Source: Rhynchosporium graminicola (Eukaryota; Ascomycota; Leotiomycetes; Helotiales; Ploettnerulaceae). Taken from it: a stretch of 64,000 nucleotides of DNA. The position numbers and the translations under genes are program-made. Location: positions 7,748 to 71,747 of the forward strand of contig FJUW01000018.1 in the NCBI GenBank assembly GCA_900074885.1, given 5' to 3'. The notes beneath the pieces were generated by a model. That model saw only the letters and a program-made list of their open reading frames with translations, searched no databases and was not told the DNA's origin. Numbering within the stretch: position 1 is the first letter of the stretch; each line of letters starts with the position of its first letter. This document shows, piece after piece, positions 24,049-37,248 of the stretch.

Positions 24049-27000
24049 AGCTATTTTGCTTTGAATATGAGGTTCGTGATCATCGACCGGGCTGACAAAA
24101 AAGTTCCAGTGGATTGTCAAAAGTCAGCTCGATTAACCCCACCAAAGCTCCAATCTTGAGTCGAGGCTGGGCTGTCGGAATCGGTACGGATCATCAAATC
24201 GCCGCTCCGTCGCATTTAGCGCTTCAAGGAGTCAAGTTTCCGAGGCTCGGCTAGCAATCGATAAACCCCTCACAGCCGAGCCGACGGCTTCACCGCCGTT
24301 CAAAGAAGAATATTCCTGGTGCAGTGTTTTCGGAGGCAATCACTAGCCGCCTCAACAAGATCGGGTTTGATTCGCAGATCGTAGATGGATTTGAGAAAAG
24401 GAACAATCCAACGCTTTGTTGAGGCGGGGAAATCACTTAGTCGCTCATAGCGAAAACCGCTTAGTCAGTTAGTCAAGAAGCTCGCCCCCTACATGACTGG
24501 AAAGTCAGAAGAGCCGGGATATATATGTTGTATCCAAGAAAAGGTACCCATGGGCTTGGGATGTTGGAGGAGAAGTTTACGTTCGAAGTGAGTTGAGATG
24601 TGAAAGGAGACCAAACCTTGCCCGATATACAGACGTTTGTTCTCATGTCTTTTGCCACACTGGACATTTGATAGTCTTTTTGCCTAGGCTAGGTCGACTG
24701 CGATGGAGATCAGTTGCGGCTAGAATTTCGAGGTTCGTAAAGACGGAGGTTCGGCTGGTAATGGCTAGGTGCGATTTTTCGTACTGCAGTTTCGTTTATC
24801 CGCGGTTATTTCAGTTGGATCAAACGATCATGTTAGTGCTGAGACCAAAAGCTAGAACTTCTAGCACAAGCAAACCCCGGTCTGTCAGAACGTATCATAT
24901 GCGTCTAGAACGTCAGAACGTTACAGAAATCTCCATGCTTGTCCGGTTGCCGCTTGCCACTTTTACAAGATATCGTCAAACATCGTGTCTTCGGGTCTGA
25001 GCATTTTTTTCATCTGTCAGGTGAAACAGGATTTGGTTGAACTCGCTGAACTAATTTTCCAACACAATCTCTGTCACATCAATAGCTAATAGTAACCCCA
25101 AGTTTTTAGAAGGGCAAGCACGATATCTGTCCTACCCGCCTTTGAGCAAACCCAAGTGATTCTTGCCCACAAGTTTGTGGATTCCTGTAGGTGGAAGTGA
25201 GGAGTCACTTTTGTAGGTATCTTGTGGACCAGCCCAAGCCCAATGATGCTGCCGAAGTCGCCTCACGACTTCATGGGGGAAGAGACGGTGAGGGACAGCC
25301 AATAGGGCCTCGCGCTGTCAAGGTGCAGCCACCACTCAATAGGTGTGGCCTATTCAGGGTCTTTTAAGGCGCAGGATACGAAGCTCCAGCCGGCAGAAGA
25401 GTGAGTGATATCGACTTCTAGCCATGATGGGGTTGAATGCAGGAGAGAAGGGAGAGGAAGGAAGAAGCACCAAAATCTTGGTGAGAAAGATACTTAACTT
25501 CGTAAAAAGGGTCTTGTGTGCAGCGTCTTAATCGGTTACTGTAAAGGGAGAATGGGTTAGGCTCGGTGTGTGTTTGAGCGAAGAAAAGAGAGGAGGCCAG
25601 TCCCAGCAGGAAAGACTACTGGATAGGATCGATAGAGCGCCTTCCTGGCGAATTGGAGGCATATACATACATACATGTATGTACCTCCGTACCTTAGGTA
25701 CCTTCCAGCGATATGCAGTGATGTGATGTGATGTGAAGTGATGTGATGTGATGAGCTGATGAGGCGTCGTCTAATTGCAAGCTCCCTATCCTTCGAACTC
25801 CCGCTGGATTTTATAAGTATGTCGCCTTGCCTTGCCTTGCCTTGCCTAGCCTAGCCTTCGCCTGTTCTCGCCTGCATGGCATGTACTTATAGAATCTGAA
25901 GATGCACTCAGTCAGTCAGTCAGTCAGTCAGTCAGTTAGTTAGTCTACCATTTAGCTGTTTCAGTGCTGCTGCTGTTGGTAGCTCCCTAGATACCTAGGG
26001 AGCCACCATCGTGACATTGTTTCTGCGAGTACCTACCTACCTACCTACCTACCTACCTACCTACCTACCTACCTACCTGTAAGTACCTACCTATGTGCCT
26101 ATGAGTGACCGAGTAACCGAATCAAAGCTTCCCTTCCGCATTTGCGTTTTCCCGCCGCTTCATCGTCTCATCTCCCGGTCGTCTCGTCTCGTCTCGTCTC
26201 GTCTCGTCGCGTCACTTTACCTGTTCCTGTGTACTCCCATCCCTCCATCTTCCGCTCCGCCCGACTTGCAGGTACCTCAGGTGATTCAAGAATTACAGTT
26301 ACCTCCGTAAGATCGCCTTCTCATAGTAGCAATCTCTTCTCTTCTCTTCTCCTTCCCTCAGATTCGCTCATTAGAAAAGCACCTGGCAGGCCAAGCCAGA
26401 CCAGGCCAGACCCAAACTGTAGAGGTACGAAACTCGAGAGGAACAGGACAGGACAGGACAGGACAGGACAGGACAGGACACGCTCGCAAGGGTTCATCTG
26501 CCACCGCCATCCCATCCCATCTCATCCCATCCCATCCCATCCCATCCCATCCCCGCTAAACCACGACTGACACTAGCGGGCGGCCCAGGACCATCAGAAG
26601 AACCAGGACTAGGTACCTAGGTAGGACCAGGATCAAGGCCAGGACCAGGGCCAGGATCCTTAGGAATCAGACGTCCTGTCCTGTCCTCTCCTCGCCTCTC
26701 AGGTTCAGGTTCCTCCAGCGAGAGAGAGACTCAATCATTTAAATCCACTCCAGCTTCACCCCTACAATTGATTGAATTGCATCTGAATATTACATTGTCG
26801 CATTCTACCTACTCTCCGCGCCTCCGTCCTGGGAGGACGCACGTACGGACGTACAGACGTACACGCACGCTCACTCACTTCTGCATAACAGACGTCGAAG
26901 TATCTATAACATATTATATTATTTTTGCCCAGGTAATTTCACCCCCGAGTCCCTCATATCTGCTCTGCGCTGCGCTGCGCTGCCCTCCCCTGACTGCGAC

Positions 27001-27181
27001 ATGCATCTGTGCTGGTGGCCGAGCTCCACTTCGGTCGCTCACCGCAGAGCACACCCCGCCCGCCCTGAAAGACTCCTCCTCTCGTTCAGCGCCTATCCGG
27101 TTTCCTCCAGACTCGAGAGAAAGGAAGAAAGCAGAAGTTGACTGAATGATTGTCTAGTAGTGTTTTGATTATTTCGCCAAT
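24049..27181. promoter_or_regulatory. 3.1-kb divergent upstream region packed with microsatellites
   Basis: Lies between rpc2 (-) and the PUF gene (+). From 25.65 to 27.0 kb at least nine different simple repeats occur in sequence: GATGTG (about 25712), CCTTG (25826), CAGT (25907), ACCT (26030), GTCTC (26180), CTTCT (26334), AGGAC (26437), CATCC (26509) and GCTGC (26965). Open frames across them are repeat artefacts. Near 24240-24290 there is an inverted GGCTCGGCT/AGCCGAGCC pair. The C/T-rich stretch is probably a long promoter plus 5' leader of the PUF gene. Confidence 0.55.
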
Positions 27182-30100
27182 ATGGCCTACTCCAACAGTA
27201 CCAGCGACCGCATGGACGAGCTTCGCTATCGCAATCAGCAGACGACGCGGAACGATTCATCCCTACTTGGTCTCGTATCTCCTCCACGAAACAGCAATGG
27301 CAATGGCAATGGCAATAGCAATGGCAACAGACTGCCGCAGCCACTGTCACAAGATGGTCGAGGAGGATTGATGCGGAGATTCACAACGGACTCCGGTCGT
27401 GTACCAACAATTGCTTCAATTACAACCCAGCGCGGTGCTCAAGATTCACAGGATTACGGGCCATCTGTAAGCTCTTTTCCCACCCACAATTGCCCCCCTG
27501 CCTTCTTTTGTTTAACACTGGGATGCTTTGCAAGATCTGGGTCAATGGCATCTTAGCTTCGGACATGATAGCACTTTGGTTCAGAAATGTGTTGAAATCT
27601 CTAGCTAACTTGAAAACCACAGACGTATCATAAAGTTCAACTTGTAAGCATCGCCTTGCCCTCTATTTCGACGCGCACGATCAAGAAGATACACTCCCCC
27701 TTTCATCAGTCAAGTCAAATACACACAATTGCCGTATATTTGGTTTGCCTGGCAGTCTCTGATCCTGTCGCCAACCTTGACTTACACGCCCATATAGTTA
27801 GAAAAGAAAAAATTGGAATACGAAAGACTGCGCGAGCAGAAGCGAAGATTCGAGGCTGAAATGCAACTACTAGACCTGCAGCAGCGACGCGAGGAGCAAG
27901 AACTTGCACAGATGCAAGAGGATCTTGGGCGTGGTAATAATGTAAATGGAGGCCGTCAGTCCGAACCAACAACCCCTCCTGAATACCGGGAGCACAACTC
28001 CGGATTTCCGACAGTGTTCTCTCGACCGAATCGATACTCCACCTCGAGTCTCCAGTCCCCTCCAGGGATCTACAACAGACCTGGCCGATCCGGCTCTCAA
28101 CTCACCTCTCCTCAAGCAGGAATCATGCAGCAATCAAGTTACATGATGGAAGACAAGCTCCCATCCAAGTCTGTACCAGGCTCCCGCCGTAACAGCGACG
28201 AGGATGAGAAGGAAGAGGCCGTTCGTCAAGACCCTACAAGTCACAGATCTACCAATGTGTGAGTTCCTGATTTCAATTTTGTTTTATTGCAGCATTCACT
28301 GCGTGAAGTCCAATTGCAAGGTGGCAGCGAAGATTCGCTTTGCGAATGTCCGCATCGGACGTATTTGAGACAAACCAGTGGTTTCTTTTCCCATGAAGCA
28401 GCTCATAAGCCACTAGCGTGACGAACCCAATGGTCACTGTTTGGTTGGCCTAATAACAACCGCCTCCCATCTACGTATCCTGACCTCAGTATGGCCGAAC
28501 TTCGCCAAGCAGTGGAAGAAACTTTCAACGACCTTCTTGCTTTCTTTCACCTTGAACAATTTGCTAGCGACCGAGTTGTGCAGCTATTCAATATTGTCGT
28601 GCCTTCCTATTGTTGAAGCTATTCCTCCTTCCGCTTAGTGGGAGCCTAAATTCTTATATCAACTTATATCAACAACCCAAAGCCAACTTCCTCCCTTGCA
28701 CAATCTCTATCCTTCTACAAATTCAAGCCAACAATCTACATATCTGTTATCTTGCAAAGCTAGCGTACCGCAGCTGAACCTGTACAACACCTACATCGTT
28801 TTGCCTTTCGAGTGCAGTCATTCTCTCTACACTCAACTACCTCCTCAAATTCACCTCACCTTTCGCGCTACCAAGCTCCCTTACACTGACGATCCCAAAG
28901 TCTCAATAGATACTCTATGCCAGTCACCAAATCTCGCAACGGTATGCACGAAATGCTCGCTCTCGACCAGACAAACACTGCCCGCTTCCTGTTCGGTGAA
29001 GACGAGAGTGCTCCACCCGCTGATGTCAACCAATATCTTGATATGAATGGCCCTGGTGACAAGTTTCCAATGCTGGTGCGTCGAGATGAATACCCTGGTA
29101 CAGTATGTTCGTCTGATTCCTTGTAAATTCTGTTTGCTGACTCAAAGGCTGCAGTTCTCCGCCTCCTCCGCTGCTCTTGACCTAGCTCTGTCTCAGTCCC
29201 CCGGACCTGATAGTAACGGCTGGGGTGCGATCTCAAGACACCGCCCTTCTCAGTCCCAACAGAGCCTTCTTTCCAACAGCTCACAAGGTCAGGGACTTTC
29301 TCAAGCCAACGGTCCCACATCCACTACTAACGGTCCCGATTCACCTTTGAGCGCTCGACCATCATACAGACACTCTTTGGACCTCAAGTCATACTATGAC
29401 GCTACTGTGCAAGAGTCTACTCAGGTTTCGTCCCCTCCAAAGCAACAAGCTACGCCGCCTAAACTGCAGTCTTCTTACTCAGCCAACGATGTCCCCACCA
29501 TGAGATCGACAACAAACGGAGTTTCTTCAGCCAACACCACCCCAAACTCTCACGCCCAACAACACCTTCACAATCACAACGCAAGCCTGGGTCGCATTCC
29601 TCCGAACGCCATGAACAACCGACTCAGCCGAGAGATGACTGCGTCTGAGAGCACTACACTTCGCGAGGCTCAGAATGGTGGCTACCACACAATCTCATCT
29701 GCACTCCACGCCAGTGCTCCTCCATTCGGTCCATCCCTCTCTCAAGCTGCTGCTCAACAACCACTGCAACCTGCCATGACCTCCCCTGGTCCTCAGCAGG
29801 CATACCCAGTTGGAGGTTACTATCAGAATTACGGCATGCAGCAAATGATGATGGGCATGCAAAATATGAGCGTTGCGCAGCAGCCACTCTACTCTGCCAA
29901 TAATCCTTATGCCCCACCTCAATACGTCCCTCCTCAGATGTATCCTCAAGCTGCCCCTCGGGATAGCCAAGCCCGTGTCATTCAACAGCGCCGACAGAAC
30001 GATGGTGAAGGTATGTTTCCATGTTTCCTACATTTCCCCGATTCTACCGCACAAAATATACTTCGATCTATGCAATTCCTCGTGAGAACGATTTTCTCTT

Positions 30101-31558
30101 TTCTTTCGCACTTCATGAGCATCTATCGTGGCGTAAAAGTGGAGTAACCTAGCAAAATATTTTTGAAAGATTTCATTTCAATCTAGGTTCCTAACATTTA
30201 CTTTGTATTTAACTTGAAACCTTTGACGATCACATTCCGAAACATGCTAACACTACTCAGCCATGAACAGATTCGCCAACATGTCTCTCGAGCAGCTTGG
30301 AGGAGAAATCTACGCCTTGTGCAAGGACCAACACGGCTGTCGATACCTGCAGAAGAAGCTGGAGGATCGCAACCCAGAACAGGTTCACATGATCTGGCTT
30401 GAGACCAATCAGCATGTCGTTGAATTGATGACCGACCCCTTCGGAAACTACCTTTGCCAAAAGCTCTTGGAATACTGTAATGACGAGGAGCGTACAGTTC
30501 TCATTCACAACTCTGCAAGAGATCTTGCCCGCATCGCTCTCAACCAACATGGAACTCGAGCTCTTCAGAAGATGATCGAGTTCATCTCCACTCAAGAACA
30601 AACTCAGATCATCATCGAGGCTCTTCGATACCGTGTCGTTGAATTGATCCAAGATTTGAACGGCAATCATGTTATCCAGAAGTGCCTCAACAAGCTCTCT
30701 TCTGCAGATGCCCAATTTATCTTTGATGCTGTCGGGACTCACTGTGTCGATGTGGGAACTCATCGTCACGGATGCTGCGTCCTTCAACGATGCATCGATC
30801 ATGCTTCCGGTGACCAGAAGGCTTGGTTGATTCGCCAAATTTCCGACAATGCCTATGTCCTTGTCCAGGATCCTTTTGGAAACTACGTCGTTCAATACAT
30901 CCTGGATCTCAACGAGACTCTCTTCACTGAGCCTCTGGTCGCTATGTTCGCCGGTCGTGTCCCTCAGCTATCTAAGCAAAAATTCAGCTCCAACGTCATC
31001 GAGAAATGTCTCCGTTGCGCTCAGGAGGAATCCAAGGACAACTTGATTCAGGAGATGCTCCAACCAACTGAGCTTGACAGACTTCTTCGAGATTCCTTCG
31101 CCAACTATGTCATCCAAACTGCTCTGGACTATGCCAATCCACCAATGAAGGCTCGCCTCATTGAGGCCATTCGTCCTTACCTCCCCGCAATTCGAACAAC
31201 TCCATATGGGCGCAGAATCCAAGCTAAGATTCAAGGCAATGAAGGTCGCAGTGGTCCTTCCAGCGGCCAGGCCACACCTGTTGAGACCGAGCCAGTTCAC
31301 ACTCCGCTCCGCCATCAGCGTGCTACCTCCAATGTATCTGCTACTAGTTATGTTTCTCCAAATGGAGGATATTCTAACGGCTATGTTCCAGCTGCCATCG
31401 CTGCCAATGGTGTTGGATCAAGCCGTCCTGCTCCTCTGCCAGGCAGTTCCTTTCCTTCCAGTGAGCAACTCGTTTCCGGTCAGGCTCAGCAACAACCTTT
31501 CCCCTACTCGTATGGTAGAGGCGCTGGCCAGTCTGGTAACGGCGGCAACTGGTTGTAA
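27182..31558 (+). CDS. PUF (Pumilio) RNA-binding protein, Puf4/Mpt5-like
   Basis: Predicted exons: 27182-27466, 27623-27643 (21-nt micro-exon), 27798-28258, 28910-29102, 29155-30010 and 30261-31558, giving 1037 residues. The N-terminal part has Asn-Gly repeats and a coiled coil (LEKKKLEYERLREQKRRFEAEM). The middle is Gln/Ser/Pro-rich. From about residue 610 to 950 lie eight PUM repeats with the usual three-residue RNA-reading helices: CRYLQKKL, NYLCQKLLE, TRALQKMIE, NHVIQKCLN, CCVLQRCID, NYVVQYIL, SNVIEKCLR, NYVIQTALD. The repeat sequence closely resembles yeast Puf4. PUF proteins bind UGUA-containing 3' UTRs and recruit deadenylases in the cytoplasm. The 651-nt intron 28259-28909 is unusually long; the ATG at 28917 could be a second start, or the 5' exons could be a separate gene ending at 28264. 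Confidence 0.88.
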
Positions 31559-33594
31559 CTTCAACAACATCCCGTAACGACGATACGATCCTTACGCTTG
31601 TAATGGTACGAGGAATGATCTCTTCGAGTCGCTGGATCCATTCAGCCATCCGACGTGCTCATTGGCATTATATGGATGGTCTACTAGGTCCCGACTGTTT
31701 CCAAATACGAATTTTACGGCCCCTTGTTACACTAGCATCCATCGACATCATCATCACATGCATCATGCAGGCGTCTGACCCGTTTCTCGCTGTCCTCTGT
31801 ACAACACCAGCTCGTTCGATCAAAAAAGATCTCGGCACGACTCGAAACGACGAACATTCTCAGCGCACGATACGACACGGGTGATTGCGCAAGCTCGATT
31901 TGTACCTGTACCTGGCTGGGTCGGATGACATAGACCTTTATTCTGATACTTTTTCTTAGTCCAACACGCGAACCTTTCTACCCCGTTCCTCGGCGGTGTT
32001 CTTCCTGTTTCTTCGGCATGCAAATGGGTTACTTCACTTCTACTTCATGAGCAGACCATCTTGTGCACGCACATATCTGCTCATTTCAAATCCTTACCCT
32101 GCACAGGTTATCTTCCTTCCTGCTTACTCTTGTCCTTCATACAACAAGAGCTCCGCTTGGACGGTTGATACCTGGTGCAAATTTGTACCTTGCTCCTTTT
32201 CTTCCCTTGTCATACAAAAAAAACAACACTGGTTTTCTGGAAATGCGTTTACTTGATGGCACGAGAGTCATTCATCGGAAAGGTCTCCGCCTGCTCTTCC
32301 ACATCTCGACCTGATACATATGTATCTCAGTGCGACTGGTTGGGTAGTGTGTGTGCCCGTGATACATTATCATTATTTCTAGTTCCTCTTTCCTTCTTCG
32401 ATGATGAATGAACCTTGGCTTCTGGTTGTTAATGCAAGGGCGAGAACTTGACGGAGTATGATAACTTTTCCCTTAAGAGGAATGGTTCCGGACGGTGGGA
32501 ACTCGCAGACCTGTAACTAGAGCCTTCTTCTATCTTTGACGGAAATGAACATCAAAATCATCGCTCGTTCGTCGTGCTGTGAAGTGATGAAACTTGTGAC
32601 CAGTCTAGGGGGGAAGAAGCTAACTTGACTAAAATTTGAGGCGAGACTAGACATCTATGCCGAGAGCACATACTTAGATCTTCATGTCGCTCAGCACCTT
32701 CATCAGCGCTTATCAAATGAAAGCAATCGCGCAATCCCGAAGCCCGTTTATCGCTATTAAAATCTTCCGACACTCACGCTTCCCTCCACGTGGTGAAGGC
32801 TGCTAGCTCTTCGGCGGAGAAAAAAAGCCGACCGTATCTTGGACACACGAGAACATAGAAATGTAATCAAGATAAACAATAAATGCTTTATTCGACACCC
32901 AGCACAGGAAACAGGTAAAGAAGTGAAGAAAGAGTAAGTGAGGTTTAGAAAATAGACAGAGAATAGACAGAGAGTGATTCTGGTGAAATCGAGTTTGGAT
33001 CAATTTTTTACCTCTTGGATATCGGGAGAATGAGAATTGGAATTTTTGGTAAAGGCCTGCGTTGCGCAGCACAGCTTGTCGATTTTCATTCCGAAAATTC
33101 CGAGGAGAGGAGAGGAGAGGAGAGGAGAGGAGAGGGCGGTGAAAGCTGGCGATTAAGCGAGCGGCAATATGTTGAAATAAATGATACCCGCGGGTGGACG
33201 ACCTTGATTACCTCACCCTGTTCAGCAGTTTGTAATCCTTTCCGTTGGAACAAACGCAGTAGGTAGGTAGGTAACTGATATTGTGGATCTACGGATAAGT
33301 CGCGCGATTTTTCTGTTTTTCCACAGCCAGTCAGTTGTTGCGAAGAGGAGATTAAGTTGCTTTTTGTGGTTGGAAAGGAAAGGAAAGGACAGGAAAAGGA
33401 AAGACGGATTTGAAGCTGCATTTGGGGGTGAAGAGGAGTCGGAGGATTGAGCTAGCTGAAATTTTGGAGAGGTGCTTGATTGACTGACTGACTGACTGGA
33501 GAAGTGGTTGGGGGAGAAGAGAGAGGGAAGAGGAAAGAGGGAAGAGAGAGCGAAGGGGTGTTTGGATTCAGAGGTGGCGGCTGGGGAGGAGGTT
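31559..33594. other. Intergenic: PUF 3' flank and tad3 promoter
   Basis: 2 kb without a supported gene. The first ~700 bp is T/C-rich and probably PUF 3' UTR. Simple repeats cluster before tad3: GAGGA at about 33105-33135, GGTA at 33260-33272, GGAAA at 33375-33395 and GACT at 33481-33500. Confidence 0.5.
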
Positions 33595-35017
33595 ATGGAT
33601 GGGATGGAGATGGAGGTGGGGATAGAGACGGAGATGCATATTCTTGGTGAGGGTGGTCATGACTGTGACTCCAAATCATGCGAATCTGCAGGTGTGCATA
33701 TTCCAGTTCCTGAGGATGTGCCAGTCCCGAGAAATGGGGGCCGGTTCGTGCCGCTTAAGACGACGCTTGAGACGAGGGCAGTTGAGAAGATCGGGAAAGT
33801 CTATGTCACGGGCGTACCTGCGAAGCTGGCGAGTGCTGTGTTGACGTGAGTTGTTTGTCTTTTCGCTTCTTTATGAGACCTCTTCTCATTAATGAATGGG
33901 TGTGCGTCGTGCATTCGTCCTCCCAATGGTCCTTGTTGGTCCATTTGTCTTATCATTTTGACTTCATCGAAGAGATCTGATACTAACACCTCATTCTAGT
34001 CTGGTTCGCAAACTCGTCCCCGACGATGGAGGGGTCGATTTCCAACACCTGCGGCGCTTCGCAAAACTGAAAGACCTACCACCTCACATCTCTTCCCTCC
34101 TCTCTTCCTCTCCAACCACTACAGAACTCTTCCTCATCGCAGGTCCTGTATCCGTGATCCCACTCACCGATCTCCTTCCACCTTTAGCTTCTATCTTAGG
34201 AGATGTCTCGGTGGTGGAAGTGGACGTCCCATTACTAGCACCAACATCCCAAGATCAAGCCACGGCGTGGACGGGGAAGTATTGGCCTACGGTGTATAAG
34301 AAAAGTAATCCGTTCGGGCCGCATCCTAGTATTGTTGAGAGGGCGGAGGAGGAGATGAGGGGTGAAGTGGTGGAGTGGATGGAAGTTGCGGAACGGGTTG
34401 CGAGCGAAGCTGAGAAGGGAAGAGGTGGTGAGAGAGTGGGTGTTGTGGTTGTGGAGAGGAGGGAGGGGAGGGGGAGTGTTGTGGCTGTTGCGGGGGATGG
34501 GAGATGGAGTGGTTGGGAGAGGGGGTGTGGGGGAGGAGGAAATGTGGTTGCGCATGCGGTCATGAGAGTTATTGGGATGGTTGCTGGTGGGTTGAAAGCT
34601 AGAGAGGAGACCTCACTGGATCCTTCGAAACAGAACCATGCAGACTTAGAAGCCTCCACGAAGATTTCAGAAGCTGAATCCGAAAGGAACGCTCTCAATT
34701 CCATCTTCACCGACACCCCCTCCTCCCTTCTCGAGACCCAGCACTACGATCCCTCCGGCAATCAAAACGGCTACCTCTGCCACGACCTCGAAATCTACTG
34801 TACCCACGAACCATGCGTCATGTGCTCAATGGCAATCGTCCATTCGCGTTTCGGGAGAGTGGTATTCAAGAGACGTATGAACGAGACTGGGGGCTTGTGT
34901 GCGGATGGGGAGTTGGGACATGGACTGTGGTGGAGGAAGGAGTTGAATTGGACGATGCTGGGATGGCAATGGGCTGGGGATGATTGTGAGCAGGAGAAAT
35001 GGAATCTACATGCTTGA
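33595..35017 (+). CDS. tad3: tRNA-specific adenosine-34 deaminase subunit Tad3
   Basis: Two exons, 33595-33845 and 34000-35017, with a 154-nt intron (GTGAGT...TACTAACACC...CTAG) and a phase-2 junction (AVLT|LVRKLVPDDG). The frame is open upstream of 33595 but has no ATG. The 422-residue protein carries the deaminase zinc ligands: H269 in the motif HAV (residues 269-271) and PCVMC (355-359) within GYLCHDLEIYCTHEPC. The catalytic Glu of active deaminases (HAE) is Val here, as is typical of Tad3, the non-catalytic partner of Tad2. The heterodimer makes inosine at tRNA position 34. The insert at about 215-250 is extremely Gly/Val/Arg-rich. Confidence 0.92.
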
Positions 35018-37248
35018 TGGCTGGGTGTGGTGTGGGTTGCACTCTGCTTTGTAGAGTATGGGTAAAGTAGGTTCCCTGTGACCTTACAATGTACTATACT
35101 ATGATATCTTCCCGCTGCCGTCAGATAGCTATCGCGGGTGCTCACGCAGCTGATTGCAGATAGAGATGTTGTTGATTGAAAACGAATAATCATGACTTCA
35201 ACAGCTCCTCTCCGGCAGGTGGAAGTCAGTCTATCCCACGATTGGGAGCTCTGGCTTGGACTACTTAGGTACACCTGAGCTACCTAGCAGGCCTCGATTT
35301 GGCCATGTCCACCGATGTACAAACGCAGTCGTAAACAAAGGGCTATATTTAATTTTTCTAGCCAGAACGTGTATGATACTTGCCCGCTCGAATAACATCC
35401 TTCCTTCTGGTTGTACAAGTTTATTTTCATTTTCTTGTATAGTACTGTAGCTATCAACTCAGCAAGTACATTTCATCTCCTTTTTCATTTCTGGTCAAAA
35501 TCTCCGAAAGTGCGAAGAACCTCATATTAGGCAAGCACCTTCCTTCTCCATCCTTTGTTTGCAGCAGCTTACACTGGAATCCTAGAGCAGCCACCTATTT
35601 AGGTAGCCCAAGCATGTAAAACAGTGTTTTGGACAAGTCCAGGAGGCCTTCGAAGTCTCCGTACCTCTATCATCAAGTCATGATGTTAAACTACACCATA
35701 TTCCCGAACTTCTCTTGTCGCTGATCGGCTACGGGTTCATCCAGCTTCGCTAAATTACCATCACCGTCACAGACGTTACCAGCTTATCAATCGAGTAGAT
35801 AGATCTAAAGAGATCAGAACGGAGGTTGACTTGTCTACATACTCAGCAGATCTCTCTATGGAATGCCTTGACATAAATTCCATTCTCCCGCACTCCTTTA
35901 AATAAGGACGTGAACGGGAAGTGAGGGAGACGGGGGTTTGGGACTGCGTGGGGGTTAGGTATTAGATGATTTGCGACTTTGCTTGATCTGCTTTTGGGGG
36001 AGGGGAGCTTGGAGACTCCACCTTTGCTGAACTCGACGACGGACGTGTGCTAAGTAGACACTCTTTTCACTTGATGCTTCCTTTCCGTGTTATGAATGAC
36101 AGTGATCCGAGTACGATGCGGAGCTAATTATTGTCTGGGCTAGTCTGGCGAAAAAGGTATGGTGGTGACTGATTCGCAGGCCATACAGTATGATTGAAAC
36201 AAATATCACAACAGCACAATCATCACAGAGGTCGAGCGACTTGGCAGGATCATTCTAGTAACGAATGGTCGATGGTATTTAGTGTCTTTGCATAGAAAAT
36301 ATTGAGCCATCAGAGAGGATTGCGCTGTAGTTTGACCTGTTCGAATCAAGTCCACCTGCTGAGGACTCTGAGGTTATACCTGCCGACAGAAAGGCCCAGC
36401 GCTATATATGTCCGTATATGAACTATATCCGTATCAACAGTTGTCTCGTTAGCAGAATCATCAACTTACTACGTGACATCGATGTCTTACTCTAGTGATG
36501 TCTCGCGGTATTTCCGTGACGATGCAGTCAAGTTGTGATATTGAACTGTGCGTGTCGCATCTCTCCGCTAGAGATTGGGTTGCCTAGCCCGATGTTTGCA
36601 TATGAACTATCTGTCTTGACGGTTGTCACTTAAAAAAAGCCGTCCAAGTCTTATGCGACATTGAAGTGTTACTTCAAATGATTTCCCGTGCTGTTTTCGC
36701 GCCTTTATAACAAGCTAATTCCATCCATCTTCGCCGGTGGCGAATTTGCTTAGTCCGGTATCTACATGTGGGCATTGTCTCAGCGACTATGTTATCAAAG
36801 ATACCAGGGTATTACGTGACATTTGATTTCAAGCTTAGTAATGTCCTGTGATATGTTCGTGGCTTTGAATCAATCTTCGCAGGGGACGAATTTGCGGAGC
36901 CTCGTGTTCATGTGCGTACCATCTTTCTTAGCGGTCGTCACATTTATAAAGTCATCAGAATGTTACATATCGTTTATTTACAACCTTGGTAATGCCATAT
37001 CCCAATCTCGTGATATTCAATCAAGTTGTATTTATCTACTTGGTTGGTATCTATTCATTAAAGCGACATCCCATTCCTTGTTGAACTTCCTTGCACTTGG
37101 AGGCAAACAGAGAGCCGATTCCGCCAGATTCCGTCCGATCGCCGCCACGATGTCCCCTGGTAGCATCAATCCCTCCGCAGTCTCGCCGTCCAACAAAGTC
37201 TTAGCCTCGTCCGCAGATATGACCTTCCAGAACACTTTCATGGCAAGT
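35018..37248. other. Intergenic, with degenerate tandem repeats in the second half
   Basis: 2.2 kb with no convincing gene. 36380-37035 holds the degenerate tandem repeat described separately; the plus-strand frame at 36823-37308 runs through it and is not supported as a gene. Confidence 0.45.
36380..37035. repeat. Degenerate tandem repeat, about 150-175-bp period, ~4 units
   Basis: Successive segments share the same order of words. One is a TTACGTGACAT-like block followed by CTTAGTAATGTC-like text and GTGATAT (near 36470, 36655, 36812, 36963). Another is a GGCGAATTTGC block (36738 and 36887). A third is GTTGTCNC (about 36440, 36625, 36925). Units drift in length and are heavily diverged, so alignment was by eye. 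It could be an old satellite or a decayed duplicated gene fragment. Confidence 0.45.

Noticed and set aside
24473..25000. Open frames on both strands upstream of rpc2
   Set aside because: No motifs; composition matches intergenic sequence.
25900..26080. Regular short repeats resembling an array
   Set aside because: Uninterrupted CAGT and ACCT microsatellites without spacers; not CRISPR, and the genome is eukaryotic.
26095..27145. Long frames across the repeats upstream of the PUF gene
   Set aside because: Their residues are products of pentanucleotide repeats (SSRLV, RTGQD, PIPSH runs), not conserved protein.
36335..36365. GTTCGAATC similar to a tRNA B box
   Set aside because: No matching A box or acceptor stem nearby; no cloverleaf could be drawn.
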